This document shows positions 53,142 through 63,492 of a DNA stretch of 64,000 nucleotides, in pieces. A program made the position numbers and the translations under genes. Source of the DNA: Nematopogon swammerdamellus. Taxonomy: Eukaryota; Arthropoda; Insecta; Lepidoptera; Adelidae. Each line of letters begins with the position of its first letter. Position 1 is the stretch's first letter. The stretch is taken from assembly GCA_946902875.1 (NCBI GenBank), contig OX336355.1, positions 15,905,347-15,969,346 on the forward strand. Reading direction: 5' to 3'. The notes below the pieces were generated by a model. It saw only the letters and a list, made by a program, of their open reading frames with translations, searched no databases and had not been told where the DNA came from.

Positions 53142-53475
53142 GCCTCGATAGCTCAGTGGTGCAGACAGTCAACTGTCGCTATTGAATGTTAAGCAACGCT
53201 GGGTGCGGTCAGTACTTGGATGGGTGACCGCTGACCGTTGGAGGCTGACCGAGGTTCGGAATCCTCGTAAAACTGTAGGTCCCTTCCCTCCTAATCTTAC
53301 TTGGTGGTAGGGTTTAACCCGCCCGGGTTGGTACCACCGCACTGAATGAAACGTCGGTCTAAACGGCTATGTAAATAGTTTGTGTTTTCCGACCAGTTCA
53401 GTGTAGCCGGCACGGTCAAAGGGGGAAGCACTGACATGGCACCTAGTTCACCCGGTGTTATGGGCTGACATCACG
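53142..53475 (+). mobile_element. SINE-5S with clear 5S-like segment, 3'-truncated
   Basis: A box TAGCTCAGTGG at 53149-53159. 5S-like GTTAAGCAACGCTGGGTG and CGGTCAGTACTTGGATGGGT, GACCGC at 53188-53231. B-box-like GGTTCGGAATCC at 53253. Central domain and 3' body to GGCTGACATCACGGACG. Confidence 0.88.
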
Positions 53476-54250
53476 GACGTATTTCAGTGTAGTAAGTATT
53501 TCATTGACAAAGAACTAGTTCAATTAGATAAATTTGAATAAGATAAAACTTGCCAAGTCGCGCACTATGGAGTAGCAAAGAACATAACAAATTTTCTTTT
53601 AAAGCAACTGAAGAACGTTATGCATAACATGAAAACATAAGTTAACATATGTGATGTAGTTTCCATAAAAAAAAAACCTAACTAACCATGGATGAAATTG
53701 TACAATAAATTTTATAAATAAATGCGCATAGTTCCTCAGCGATAGCATGTCGACACTACAGCCAATGAGAGCTCGCAAAGGTCTCGAGATCGTCTGCCTT
53801 ATGGCCAGTTTTGGGCAATAAGGCACATTTTCTGGGTTAGTCTACGTACTCAGACGTTCTTTCCTTACGACGAGACGTTTTGATAACATTAAAATGATCT
53901 CCGGCACATACTCAAATTGTAAGAATCGTAATAAAAGACGTATAAACCAAATAAATGTAGTACAAAGCAAATGGAGCAGAAACGGTTGATCCACGATTGC
54001 CAGCGTTTGGCGAGCGTCCAATGAATTTCAAGAATTCCAACCGCCTTGAATATGTCAATACATATTTCAAGGTTTTGGTACCTATCAAATCAATTGATGC
54101 ATCGACAATGGATCGAATATATCCACGCTTGATGTTCGATCTGTATATTCTGGTCCTATTCCTAAAATAATATAAGACAGCCGACACAAAATGCTAAATA
54201 TTAAAATATGACGAATCCGAGTACTGTGTATCTATGTAGGTACTGTCTAT
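53476..54250. other. No gene seen
   Basis: A SINE-5S tail scrap (GTGATGTAGTTTCCAT plus A run) lies at 53650-53679. Confidence 0.4.
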
Positions 54251-54251
54251 A

Positions 54252-54587
54252 GATGATTTTTTTTTTTTTTTATGGAAACTGACACGGTTGGCTACATCAC
54301 CTACAATATACGTGATGTCAGCCCATAACACCGGGTGAACTTGGTGCCACGTCAGTGCTCCCCTTCGGTTGTGCCGGCTACACCGAACTGGACGGAAAAC
54401 ACAAACTATTTACATAACCGTACGACCGACCTTTCATTCAGTGCGGTGGTACCAACCCGGGCGGGATAAACCCGACCACCTAGTAACAAAAGAAGGGAGT
54501 CATATCCCTTAGTCGCCTTTTACGACATACACGGGGAGAGATGCAGCGGGGAAATTCTTTTAAACTACCGGCCCCGCACGGTACATA
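54252..54587 (-). mobile_element. Mosaic SINE, complete
   Basis: The poly-T (54258-54270) is the A tail; the head GTACCGTGCGGGGCCGGTAG is at the right end. Join at CGACTAAGGGATATGACTCC. Confidence 0.85.
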
Positions 54588-54761
54588 ATAAATAAAATAA
54601 AAAAAAAAAAAATTGAATAAAGAATAAAAAGAATAAAGAACGAAGACCTCTAGGTTATAGGTAGTAGGGAACACTCACCGGAAGACCGTTCCGGTGAGTA
54701 TTTCGGGATACAGCGTGTGTTATGCATAATATTTAAATTTCTCTTTCCGCCACTCACCTAG

Positions 54762-54872
54762 CAGTTATCATACCCCAAAGGTACCCTGTTAGAAAATGCC
54801 TAGAGGCATTAAGTGTTACCTTTTGCCCATATTCTATTTGAGTGCAATAAATATATACAATACAATACAATG
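54762..54872 (+). repeat. Retroposon 3' end with (ATACA)n tail
   Basis: Second copy of the 6175-6301 family. Confidence 0.65.
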
Positions 54873-55384
54873 TATGAATATTGTGCGTAGTGCCAATAGG
54901 TAAAAATTATATAGGACACCAATTGTTAAAAGTTGTGGAAGAAATCTAGAAACACAGATCTGAGGAAAAATAGCTAGATATGGGATCACGCGGCGTAGCG
55001 CCTATACACGCACATTCATTCATACATACATTTCAGCTTTTTGCTCAGCTTTCCTTTTGGCTTCGCCGTGGTCGGGTAAAAATCGTATTTTTCCAATTGC
55101 TCCTATAGATAGTGCCGAAAGATTCATTCGACAGATCCCAGCTCAACTTGGCCGGTATGATCAGAAGGCAATACCGACATGGCACCCAGTTCCCACAGCA
55201 ACGAGGTGCAACGGACCGACTTCACGGGCGCAGCGTATGCACTCGCCTGCAGCAGATGCAGCAAACTCGTCACCGATGATGTTTTTAATGATCTCAATTG
55301 CACCGATTGACTTGCCCTTGCACTTACAATTGGCGGACAAATGCACATCAATTTATGAACTGACAGATATTGACCCCGTATCGG
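54873..55384. other. Repeat-like DNA, no gene supported
   Basis: Frames on both strands between 55057 and 55437 stay open, but none shows a domain; GTATTTTTCCAATTGCTCCT near 55084 belongs to a dispersed element. Confidence 0.35.
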
Positions 55385-55837
55385 TTGATGATAATGGCAT
55401 CCACACACGATCAAGTTTACGGTCCAATTTGCATTAGACTTTAGACTTGACCAAGGAAACTTGACCGTGTGTAGATGTCAATTTATATCGCACGCAAGTG
55501 TACTTGAAGACACAATAGATTCTGCCGACTTGATCAATCTTTAACCGTCATGCTTATTTAGACGTGTCGGCGGACGCGTCAGTTCAGTCAGTTTTATGTC
55601 GACGGCGCGCGCGGCGCAAAAATATATGTCCCGATAAGGTTTCAAAGTTTCAACTGACGTCTAATGAAAATTGGACAGTAAACATGATCGTGAGTGGCGT
55701 TTATGGACGAACTGCAAATTGGATGAGAAGCTTGATCCAATTTCCAGTTCGTCCATATTAATAAATAAATCAAAATAAATAAGTCTCATGCAAATTGGAC
55801 TGTAAACTTGATCGTGTATGGCTGCCATTATCATCAA
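55385..55837. mobile_element. MITE with ~50-bp inverted ends
   Basis: TTGATGATAATGGCATCCAC, ACGATCAAGTTTACGGTCCA at 55385 is mirrored at 55788-55837. An inner pair around 55640-55760 is also inverted. Confidence 0.75.
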
Positions 55838-56356
55838 AAGTTTCATTCAGCAGTAATTCTTATCTTTTTTTTTATGGAAAAATCTATATGTTACTTGACG
55901 TGTGACCGATTTCATCACCTCCGATTAAGCCTCGGCTAAAAGTTATTTGTCGGTTAAAGTTTTTTGGGGGGTTCGCTGGGTTAAGCATTGGTAGTGTTCT
56001 CTGGAGCTGTATGGAGTTCACCAAATTACCAATCTAGCAATCTACTGTGCCAGCGGTGGGTCACACTAAAGTAGAGCCCAGCAAGTCCGACATTCACGTC
56101 CTCGTCGTGCTCCCTGGGCAATGTTGCGACGATGCCTTTGGCATTACCACCGTCCCAGAGTCGCAACAGCTGAGGAATGTCGGACGCAGGCGATCATCCT
56201 GCGCCTAAACAGGATTTATTTTCAGCCTCACTATGTGGTAGACAAGTCCTCCACTATGTCGTCCGGGTTGGTACCACAGGTCGTAGGCGAAAAACTCCTG
56301 ATGTGGCTCTGCTACACTTGGAGGCCAGCCTGCGACTAGCCGGTCGGTGGACTTGA

Positions 56357-56734
56357 GTGTGTCGGGGGTGTCCTGGGTTGTGGATGCTAGTGTCGCTCGC
56401 ACTCCAGACTCCTTTTAACCGACTGACAGCCGCAGGGGTCAGGGAGAGCCGGTGGAAACAGGTGACCGCTGCCTGCCTGCGTGGTAGTACAGGGGCCCGG
56501 CACACGGCCCTCACCAACCCGTGTGCTGGCTGCCCTATCAACACGCGAAAATCCCTGTCAGAGAGCATTGTGGGGCTGGTGACCATGGGAGACCACATGT
56601 TTTCTGGGAGGGGGGGCCCGGGGGTCCTCTCGCTCTCTGCGACTGTCAGTTGGTTGAGTCTATCCGAGTTGCACAAGGCATCACCGCGCCCTGGGCACAT
56701 TCCGATACACTCCACGAATCAATCACCCATCTAA
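56357..56734 (+). CDS. 125-codon frame upstream of LINE-B ORF2
   Basis: An open frame in the same phase as ORF2 ends with TAA at 56732-56734, three bases before the ORF2 ATG. It contains no CCHC zinc knuckle, coiled coil or other ORF1 sign that I can see, and a different frame (56521-56757) overlaps it. It could be a decayed ORF1 end, part of the 5' UTR, or a chance GC-rich frame. The tight spacing is the only hint of relevance to ORF2 translation. Confidence 0.25.
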   Translation: MCRGCPGLWMLVSLALQTPFNRLTAAGVRESRWKQVTAACLRGSTGARHTALTNPCAGCPINTRKSLSESIVGLVTMGDHMFSGRGGPGVLSLSATVSWLSLSELHKASPRPGHIPIHSTNQSPI

Positions 56735-56737
56735 ATT

Positions 56738-59686
56738 ATGAGCCGAACAAAAAATAGAAAACTGTATAAACCTTCAGCGGCCCGTTCTCCCTCAAAATTT
56801 AAGGTAGACCTCGCCAATATAAGAGGTCTACACACAAATTTCTCATCCGTCGCCTGCCATCTGCAGACGGCGAGGCCTCACCTCCTCTTTCTTACGGAGA
56901 CCCAGATCGGGCGTCCTGCGGACGCATCCTACCTGGACGTTCCTGGTTACAATCTTCAGGAACGTTTCATGGCGAAGGGTGGTGTCTGCTTGTACGTTGG
57001 ATCTGGTGTCTCCTATACCCGGCTCACCCGATTTGAAGACCCTGTTTTTCCTGTGTTATGGATCCGCGTGAATCTTCCCCACGTGGTGAGGATTTACGCG
57101 GGTGCATACAGATCCCCTAACCTCAGTGCGTCAAGAACAGAGGCATTTTATGAGCATCTCAGCAGTACGGCAGACAAACTGCTTTGCGAGTTCCCTACGG
57201 CGGAGTTAGTGATGCTGGGTGACTTCAATGCTAAACACCAAGACTGGTTGGGCTCCCCCATCACTGACCATGCCGGCAGGGAGGCTTACAACTTGGCCAT
57301 TGCGCACGGGTTGACGCAGTTGGTATCCGGAACCACTCGGATACCTGATAACCCTGCCCATCGACCTAGTTTGTTGGACCTTGTGCTGACTACCGAGCCA
57401 AATGGTTACAAGGTGAGGGTCGAAGCTCCCCTCGGAAACTCCGACCATTGCCTTGTACGCTCAACTGTGCCAACTGTACACTTCGCGGAAGCACGTGAAT
57501 GTAGTACGCGAACAGTTTGGCACTACCGGTCAGCACAATGGGATGACTTCCGATCCTTCCTGGGAGCCTACCCTTGGCACGACGTTTGCTTCTCTTCTCC
57601 AGACCCATCCCTGTGTGCCCAATCGGTCGTCGATGTGATCGCACAGGGTATGAATTTCTTCATACCTACCTCCACCGTTCCCATCGGCGGCCGCCATAAG
57701 CCTTGGTTTGATTGTCAATGCAGACTGGCTATTGACACTAAGAACAAGGCTTATAGGAAATGGCTGCAGAATAGGTCTGTCGAGAACAGACGAGAGCTCA
57801 ACGTCGTTGCTAGGTCCTGCAAACGAACGCAAAACTTGGCCAAGTTCAGGCACGACCGTGGAATTGGCGCGAAACTTGCACGTAGCCCTTCGGGTAGCCG
57901 CGCCTTCTGGTCTCTCGCCAAATCCATCGGTCGGAATTTCTGCCGTCCAGCTACACCTCCGCTGGAACGTCCGGATGGCTCGCTCGCTATACTCGCGAAA
58001 GAAAAGGCGAATATCTTTGCACGCCTTTTCGCATCCAACTCAAACATGGACGACCTGGGCGCCAACCCCCCTTCATTACCCCATTGCGGGCGTATGATGG
58101 CAAATATTAGGTTCCACCCCAGAGTCGTCCATAAAACACTACGTGAGTTGGATATTTCGAAGAGTAGTGGGCCTGACGGCGTCCCGGCGATCGTCTTGAA
58201 AAATTGTGCTCTGGAATTGGCGCCAGTCCTCACCCGCCTATTCAAACGCTCCTATTCCTCCGGATCAATGCCTTCTTGCTGGAAGAGAGCTTCGGTCCAG
58301 CCGGTCCCCAAGAAGGGGGACCCAGCGAACCCATCGAACTATCGCCCTATTGCGATAACCTCACTTTTGAGTAAGGTTATGGAGCGTATTGTCAACTCAG
58401 CGCTCCTGACGTACCTAGAAGACTCTAAACTCCTCGACGACAAACAATACGGCTTTCGCAAGCAAAGGTCGACTGGAGATCTTCTAGCGTACGTCACGCA
58501 TTTATGGGCTGAAAGGCTCGATGGTTTTGGGGAATCGCTGGCGGTCGCTCTGGACATATCCAAAGCATTCGATCGCGTCTGGCACCGGGGACTCTTAAGC
58601 AAGCTTCCGGCCTACGGTGTCCCTACAAAACTGTGCACCTGGATCTCCAGCTTTTTGAGTGGCCGGTCGATATTTGTCACCCTAGATGGTGCCTGCTCGG
58701 CCGACTACTCAATCAATGCTGGTGTTCCACAAGGATCCGTGCTGTCGCCTACGCTGTTTTTATTGTTCATCAACGACATGCTCTCGCTCGGCGAAATACA
58801 CTGTTACGCGGACGACAGCACGGTGCACGAAGGGTTCATCAAGGACTGGAAGGGTAGAGAGGCCTCAGCAGCAAACGCGAGACGCGAAACTGTTGCTCGG
58901 GTTGACCAGGTTCTCGAAAAAGTATCCTCTTGGGGGAAGAAGAACTTGGTCAACTTCAACGTAGCCAAGACGCAAGCTTGTGCCTTCTCTACTAAGGCTG
59001 ATCCGTTTCCTCTCCAAGCCACTTTTCAGGGCAGCCAAGTCCCCAACGATGGTAGTCTGGGTGTCCTGGGTATGGAGGTGTCCAGGGACGTTGGGTTTCG
59101 ATCGTTCATAGAGTCCAAGGCGAAACTAGCGTCTCGAAAATTAGGAGTCCTTTACCGCTGTCGGCGATTTTTCACGCCGGTCCAACTGCTTACACTCTAC
59201 AAAGCACAAGTAAGACCGGTGATGGAATATTGCAGTCATCTTTGGGAGGGTTCCCCTGAGTACCTTCTTTCAGCCTTGGATTCTATTCAGCGACGAGCCA
59301 TTCGCCTCATTGGTGACTCCGTACTCACAAAGGACCTTCAACCTCTAAAGCACAGACGTATCGTTGGGTCATTGAGCCTGTTTTATCGGTACTACTATGG
59401 CCGCTGCTCTGACGAACTTGCTTCCCTTATCCCTCCTCCTCCTGTTCGCCTTCGCCAAACCCGCCATACTCTCGCGGAACACCCGTTTGTAGTCGACAGA
59501 AGAGTTCTTCGAACTGCACGATTCTCTAAATCGTTCTTGTGCCGCACTGCAAAGGTGTGGAACGGGCTCCCAGGAAATATCTTCCCCCACTCCTACAATC
59601 CACAGATCTTCAAATCGCGGGTTAATAGCCTTTCCCCAGCAACATTAGTCCACCTCCAAGCCGGACTGGCACCTCCTCGGGTGTGA
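56738..59686 (+). CDS. LINE ORF2: apurinic-like endonuclease plus reverse transcriptase
   Basis: A 982-residue protein, sister to the LINE-A product. Endonuclease (about 20-240): NIRGLHTN (N28), FLTETQIG (E54), Y124, LGDFNAKH (D162, N164), D214, NSDHCLV (D236, H237). Reverse transcriptase (about 470-760): SSGPDGVPAIV, NPSNYRPIAITSL, KQYGFRKQRSTGD, LDISKAFDRVWH, GVPQGSVLSPTLF, catalytic YADD at 690-693, then KKNLVNFNVAKT. The tail continues through EYCSHLWEG and IQRRAIRL to the end. No stop or frameshift is visible, so with the long A tail the insertion looks young. The start codon is the first in frame after the TAA at 56732. Confidence 0.93.
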   Translation: MSRTKNRKLYKPSAARSPSKFKVDLANIRGLHTNFSSVACHLQTARPHLLFLTETQIGRPADASYLDVPGYNLQERFMAKGGVCLYVGSGVSYTRLTRFEDPVFPVLWIRVNLPHVVRIYAGAYRSPNLSASRTEAFYEHLSSTADKLLCEFPTAELVMLGDFNAKHQDWLGSPITDHAGREAYNLAIAHGLTQLVSGTTRIPDNPAHRPSLLDLVLTTEPNGYKVRVEAPLGNSDHCLVRSTVPTVHFAEARECSTRTVWHYRSAQWDDFRSFLGAYPWHDVCFSSPDPSLCAQSVVDVIAQGMNFFIPTSTVPIGGRHKPWFDCQCRLAIDTKNKAYRKWLQNRSVENRRELNVVARSCKRTQNLAKFRHDRGIGAKLARSPSGSRAFWSLAKSIGRNFCRPATPPLERPDGSLAILAKEKANIFARLFASNSNMDDLGANPPSLPHCGRMMANIRFHPRVVHKTLRELDISKSSGPDGVPAIVLKNCALELAPVLTRLFKRSYSSGSMPSCWKRASVQPVPKKGDPANPSNYRPIAITSLLSKVMERIVNSALLTYLEDSKLLDDKQYGFRKQRSTGDLLAYVTHLWAERLDGFGESLAVALDISKAFDRVWHRGLLSKLPAYGVPTKLCTWISSFLSGRSIFVTLDGACSADYSINAGVPQGSVLSPTLFLLFINDMLSLGEIHCYADDSTVHEGFIKDWKGREASAANARRETVARVDQVLEKVSSWGKKNLVNFNVAKTQACAFSTKADPFPLQATFQGSQVPNDGSLGVLGMEVSRDVGFRSFIESKAKLASRKLGVLYRCRRFFTPVQLLTLYKAQVRPVMEYCSHLWEGSPEYLLSALDSIQRRAIRLIGDSVLTKDLQPLKHRRIVGSLSLFYRYYYGRCSDELASLIPPPPVRLRQTRHTLAEHPFVVDRRVLRTARFSKSFLCRTAKVWNGLPGNIFPHSYNPQIFKSRVNSLSPATLVHLQAGLAPPRV

Positions 59687-59740
59687 AATTGGCTGCGCCT
59701 GAGGTTGCGACCTCGGACAGAGCCACCCAGTTCGGTAGCA

Positions 59741-59788
<48 letters not shown>

Positions 59789-59841
59789 GGCATTTATCAT
59801 ACAACTGACAGGGTTAATTAACAGGCATATATGTTTTTAAC

Positions 59842-60112
59842 GAGAGTGGTGAAATGGAGACTAACGAAAGAAATTTATGGAGAAAATGTGAGTGAAAGAT
59901 TCGGGAAGGGTCGCCCTAGACGCACGTACCTGGACCAGATCGGGCATGTGCTCAAAACGGGTCAAGTGAGTTGTACCCGTAACCGATGAGCATGCATGAA
60001 GAACATTATGAGAGTGAAAGAGGCGGCAGATGTGTGTCAGGATCGTGGCACGTGGAGATCCGTTGTCTCTGCCTACCCCACCGGGAAACAGGCGTGACGC
60101 TATGTATGTATG
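59842..60112 (+). pseudogene. RTE-like LINE 3' end with (GTAT)n tail
   Basis: GAGACTAACGAAAGAAATTT, GGAAGGGTCGCCCTAGACGC, ACGTACCTGGACCAGATCGG, ATGAAGAACATTATGAGAGT, GAGATCCGTTGTCTCTGCCT and GACGCTATGTATGTATG. One base loss breaks the CMKNIM frame. Confidence 0.75.
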
Positions 60113-60706
60113 GTGAAACCGGTCCACGGTTCGGCTACATCATTCCTTAGATTTGTGGCGCGCTTTTCATGTGTTTTGTTTGGACCGGAAATCATTTAAA
60201 AGCTGTTCCGACAGACCAGGTTGCATTTTAGCCTACGCCTTGCCTAACCTAGCCTTAAAGAGTTCTACAGATTTAAGGGTCGGTTACTGGCTATATTGTC
60301 GTACTTCTGAAAGAGCGTAAGAATGGTGTACTTCTCACACGATAGTTGATATTCTTATGATATTTATTTTACGCAATTGATAGAAATATATAAACATTTG
60401 GGAGAAATGGGTCCCAACAGCTCCGATATATTTGACCAATCAGAAATCAATATTTGCCAAACATCTTTGTAGAAGATAATGAACAGTTCGACTGACCGGT
60501 ATCTGGGTTTGTGCTTCTTATCGAAGGTGCATATATCGAAAATCCCCTCACAATCGGTGCCATCTGTATTTACCGAGGGTTCCATACTTAATATTTAATT
60601 TCGAGCTTGTGCTTTTACGTAAATATTCGTCGCAATCGTATGTTATGACAATATTATTGAAATGAAATAAATGAAAAGATACTTTATTGAATAAAAAAGT
60701 CGATAC
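60113..60706. other. No gene seen
   Basis: AT-rich. Confidence 0.35.
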
Positions 60707-60894
60707 AAAAAACCCCCGACTCTTAAAAAGTAAAAAATAATTTCCGTTTACTTACTTAAAGGAGTCGGTGGACCGCTAAGTAAATTCCCGCGCAACTCTT
60801 GAGTTTTTATATTTAATTTACTTAGCGGTCCCCCGACTCCTTTAAGTAAGTAAACGGAAATTATTTTTTACTTTTTAAGAGTCGGGGGTTTTTT
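60707..60894. repeat. Palindrome with 80-bp arms, one mismatch
   Basis: Arms 60707-60786 and 60815-60894 mirror each other with a single mismatch; the loop is 28 bp. Outer motif AAAAAACCCCCGACTC. Confidence 0.85.
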
Positions 60895-60904
60895 AAATTT
60901 GTAA

Positions 60905-61175
60905 TTTAACTTTTATTTCAAGCTTTTAAAAAAAAAACCGCATGCAAATCGGTCCACTTTTTAAGATAATTATTTTTTTTATTACTTAATTACTTTATTA
61001 CTTGATTACAAACATAGCTAAGAACCATCCCGATTAAACAAGCTTTCTAATAAAAAAAACCGCATTCAAATCGGTCCATCCGTTTGGTTGCTACGATGCC
61101 ACAGACAGACACACACACACACACACACACGTCAAACTTATAACACCCCTCCGTTTTTTTCGTCGGGGGTTAAAA
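60905..61175 (+). mobile_element. MITE-like repeat with CCGCATTCAAATCGGTCC blocks
   Basis: AAACCGCATGCAAATCGGTC (60948-60967) and AACCGCATTCAAATCGGTCC (61058-61077) are tandem partial copies; then (AC)n at 61106-61131 and CGTCGGGGGTTAAAA. It carries the same CGGGGGTT motif as the palindrome next to it. Confidence 0.5.
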
Positions 61176-62080
61176 AGGAGGATTTTATGATTAAAGGCAT
61201 TCTACCATAATGTAATGCCATAATGTTCTACCATAATGTGTACCAGTAATGCCTGGGATTGTGGGTAAAGATGATGCATTAATCATAATTAAGACTATAA
61301 GATTTTGTAAATAGTCCGTGGATTATAAATCTTATGAATGAATAGGCCTATGATCAAACCGAATTGGTCAATTAATTTAAATATTTTAACGTTCCAGAAG
61401 TAAGCCGAGCTAGCCAGTATCCGACCATTAAATCCTTTTTTTGCAACTCAAATATAAATACATCAACTTGAACTATATTCGAAAACACTGTTTACTAAAA
61501 TGTCAACAATGTATGGAAGCAATAAAACTCTTCGATACGACGATATGTAAAACAGTTCAAAAACAAACATTTGTAGGCCGGTGAAATTTATAGTAACTCC
61601 CACCTTGTAAGTGGTTCTGAACATAAAACGCTAGTAAAATACTAGTGTGCAATAACTGTAGGCACTAAAAATTACTAGGTCCGCTTCATTTGACCATTCG
61701 AACAGATTTCTTAAAGCCAGATCAAATGAACAGGGATGAGAAGCGATCATAAACGTACATAGTGATACCACTCGGACAGTCTGTCTTTGATAGGTACTGA
61801 ACTTTAATAGCAGACATTTCCTAGATGGCGGAGAAGTGTTTATAGAGAACACTACAAATAAGCCAGAGGTTCTAAGGTTTGTAGGAATCAAAGGTTTGTT
61901 GATTTTAGTTTAGATTTTTAATATAAACTAGAAATAAAGTGTACAGTGTGTGCGTGTGTATAATTATCTAGTTTATCTGTTTTTGTAAGTTTTCAAAAGT
62001 GTAATGGTCGAAATAGTAGTTCTGGATTCAGGTCATGAATATCTTAGTGAGGAGCTAAGTTTGCATGGAGGGACTATTTT
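61176..62080. other. No gene supported
   Basis: Unique-looking AT-rich DNA. Confidence 0.35.
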
Positions 62081-62081
62081 T

Positions 62082-62200
62082 TTTAATTTTTTTTTTATTG
62101 CTACCGAACTGGTTGGCTCTGTCCGAGGTCGCAACCTCAGGCGCAGCCAATTTCACCCCCGAGGAGGTGCCAGTCCGGCTTGGAGGTGGACTAATGTTGT
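62082..62200 (-). pseudogene. LINE-B 3' end, truncated
   Basis: TTTATTGCTACCGAACTGGT, CTCTGTCCGAGGTCGCAACC, TCAGGCGCAGCCAATTTCAC and GGAGGTGGACTAATGTTG: reverse complement of 59630-59745. Confidence 0.85.
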
Positions 62201-63225
62201 TGCGGCATCTTTTTATGTATTGGTCCGCCCAAACCCTACAAATAATATAGATATAATAATTTTATACGACTAATAGACTAATATCTCACAGAATCTGTTC
62301 GGTGGCCAACGTAAACAAGAAGAAAGAAGAAATTGCTCAATTAATTTCATCATGGACAGTGCTGGGTGTATGAAGACGCACCGTGGACGTTTCACCAAAG
62401 TATTCTTCAAGTCATTTGGAGTAAAAAACCTAGATTCTAGACTCTCAATATTGACTCTATAATTTTTCCCTAATATTTTTTTAATAATTAAATGTCAATC
62501 TGTATAACGCAATATTTAGTATGCAATTGTTTGAAAGGTTCCAATGACATCGAGATAATGACGCAAGAAAAACCATTCTTCGAAGCGCCCCAATCTGACA
62601 ATCTTGAAAATAACTACATACACGAACATTTGAAACTCCATTAAACATCGAATAGAAATAAAAAGTGACTTGAATAGTAATGACGGAGAAGAATTCAATG
62701 GAAGTCGGCATCTTTTTTCTAACGCAGTGTTGCCACCTGACGGACGCGAACGTTCTTACTCCGCATGCGCAATTTGCCCACACATAGTTGGCACGCCTGC
62801 TGAATTGACAAGTTAAAAAAATGTCGGTTTACCTCAAATTGCATCTTATTTTCTAATTGTCGAGAAATTGTACTAAGTAGTAGAAATAAGTAGTAGGTAG
62901 ACTAATCAAAATTTAAAGATTCTGGACCTTATTTTGATATAATATTGTTAAACCAGCATTGCCATAGCCAATCATAAATAGACAATTTTGAATGACGATG
63001 TAATCTAAAGTGCATAACAGAATGCATCGACACAAGTAAAACCTACAAAATAGACCATAAAATCCACAATAGTGATTCCCTAGCGGTTAAAGTAGTATCT
63101 ATAGTAGAATAATAAACCTACTTAGACAATATCAAAGGCGGACATCACAACACGAATACAAAGTCCACCACAATAGCCCACAGAAATGCAGAAGCAGAAG
63201 TAATTAAGCCGGTATCTAGGTAACT
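62201..63225. other. No gene supported; promoter-like GCATGCGCA
   Basis: GCATGCGCA at 62763-62771 resembles the NRF-1-type core motif common in insect promoters, but no exon is recognised beside it. Confidence 0.3.
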
Positions 63226-63492
63226 ATGTCCCACAGAAGTCAGTTAAAAATCACTGAAATAGAACTCCGGCAGTTAAAAAACCATAAAAACTTAACAGCA
63301 CACGAACTAATCGCTTTTGCTCGAGACGATCCTGGCTAATGCGGCGATGGAACTGAATCTGGTGAAATTTATAACTATGAAGAAAGTAATCATTTAAATG
63401 TCCCCGAGAAATACCACCGTTCGGAAAAAGTGGCTGGTACAGATGTGGAGCTCTTTAGGATTTCGGAAGAGACATTATCAACTGTGAAGTGA
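63226..63492 (+). pseudogene. 89-codon frame interrupted by one TAA
   Basis: Begins MSHRSQLKITEIELRQLKNH, reaches AFARDDPG, then TAA (63337-63339), and stays open beyond with GDGTESGEIYNYEESNHLNV, EKYHRSEKV and ELFRISEETLSTV to a TGA. The amino-acid composition is charged and protein-like on both sides of the stop. I cannot name it. It may be a decayed exon or transposon piece. Confidence 0.3.

Larger units (their letters stand above)
55960..59786 (+). mobile_element. LINE-B, apparently full-length non-LTR retrotransposon
   Basis: GC-rich 5' region (about 55960-56737), one long ORF, a short 3' UTR ending TTCGGTAGCAATA and 44 A (59743-59786). 3' fragments elsewhere (9138-9435, 62082-62200) confirm the terminus. 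The 5' boundary is approximate. Confidence 0.85.

Noticed and set aside
55057..55437. 126-codon plus ORF and overlapping reverse ORFs (cysteine-rich on the minus strand)
   Set aside because: The CxC and CxxC spacing does not fit chemosensory proteins, and the flank matches a dispersed repeat.
57390..58245. Reverse and alternative-frame ORFs across LINE-B
   Set aside because: Shadows of the ORF2 frame, which alone carries the catalytic motifs.
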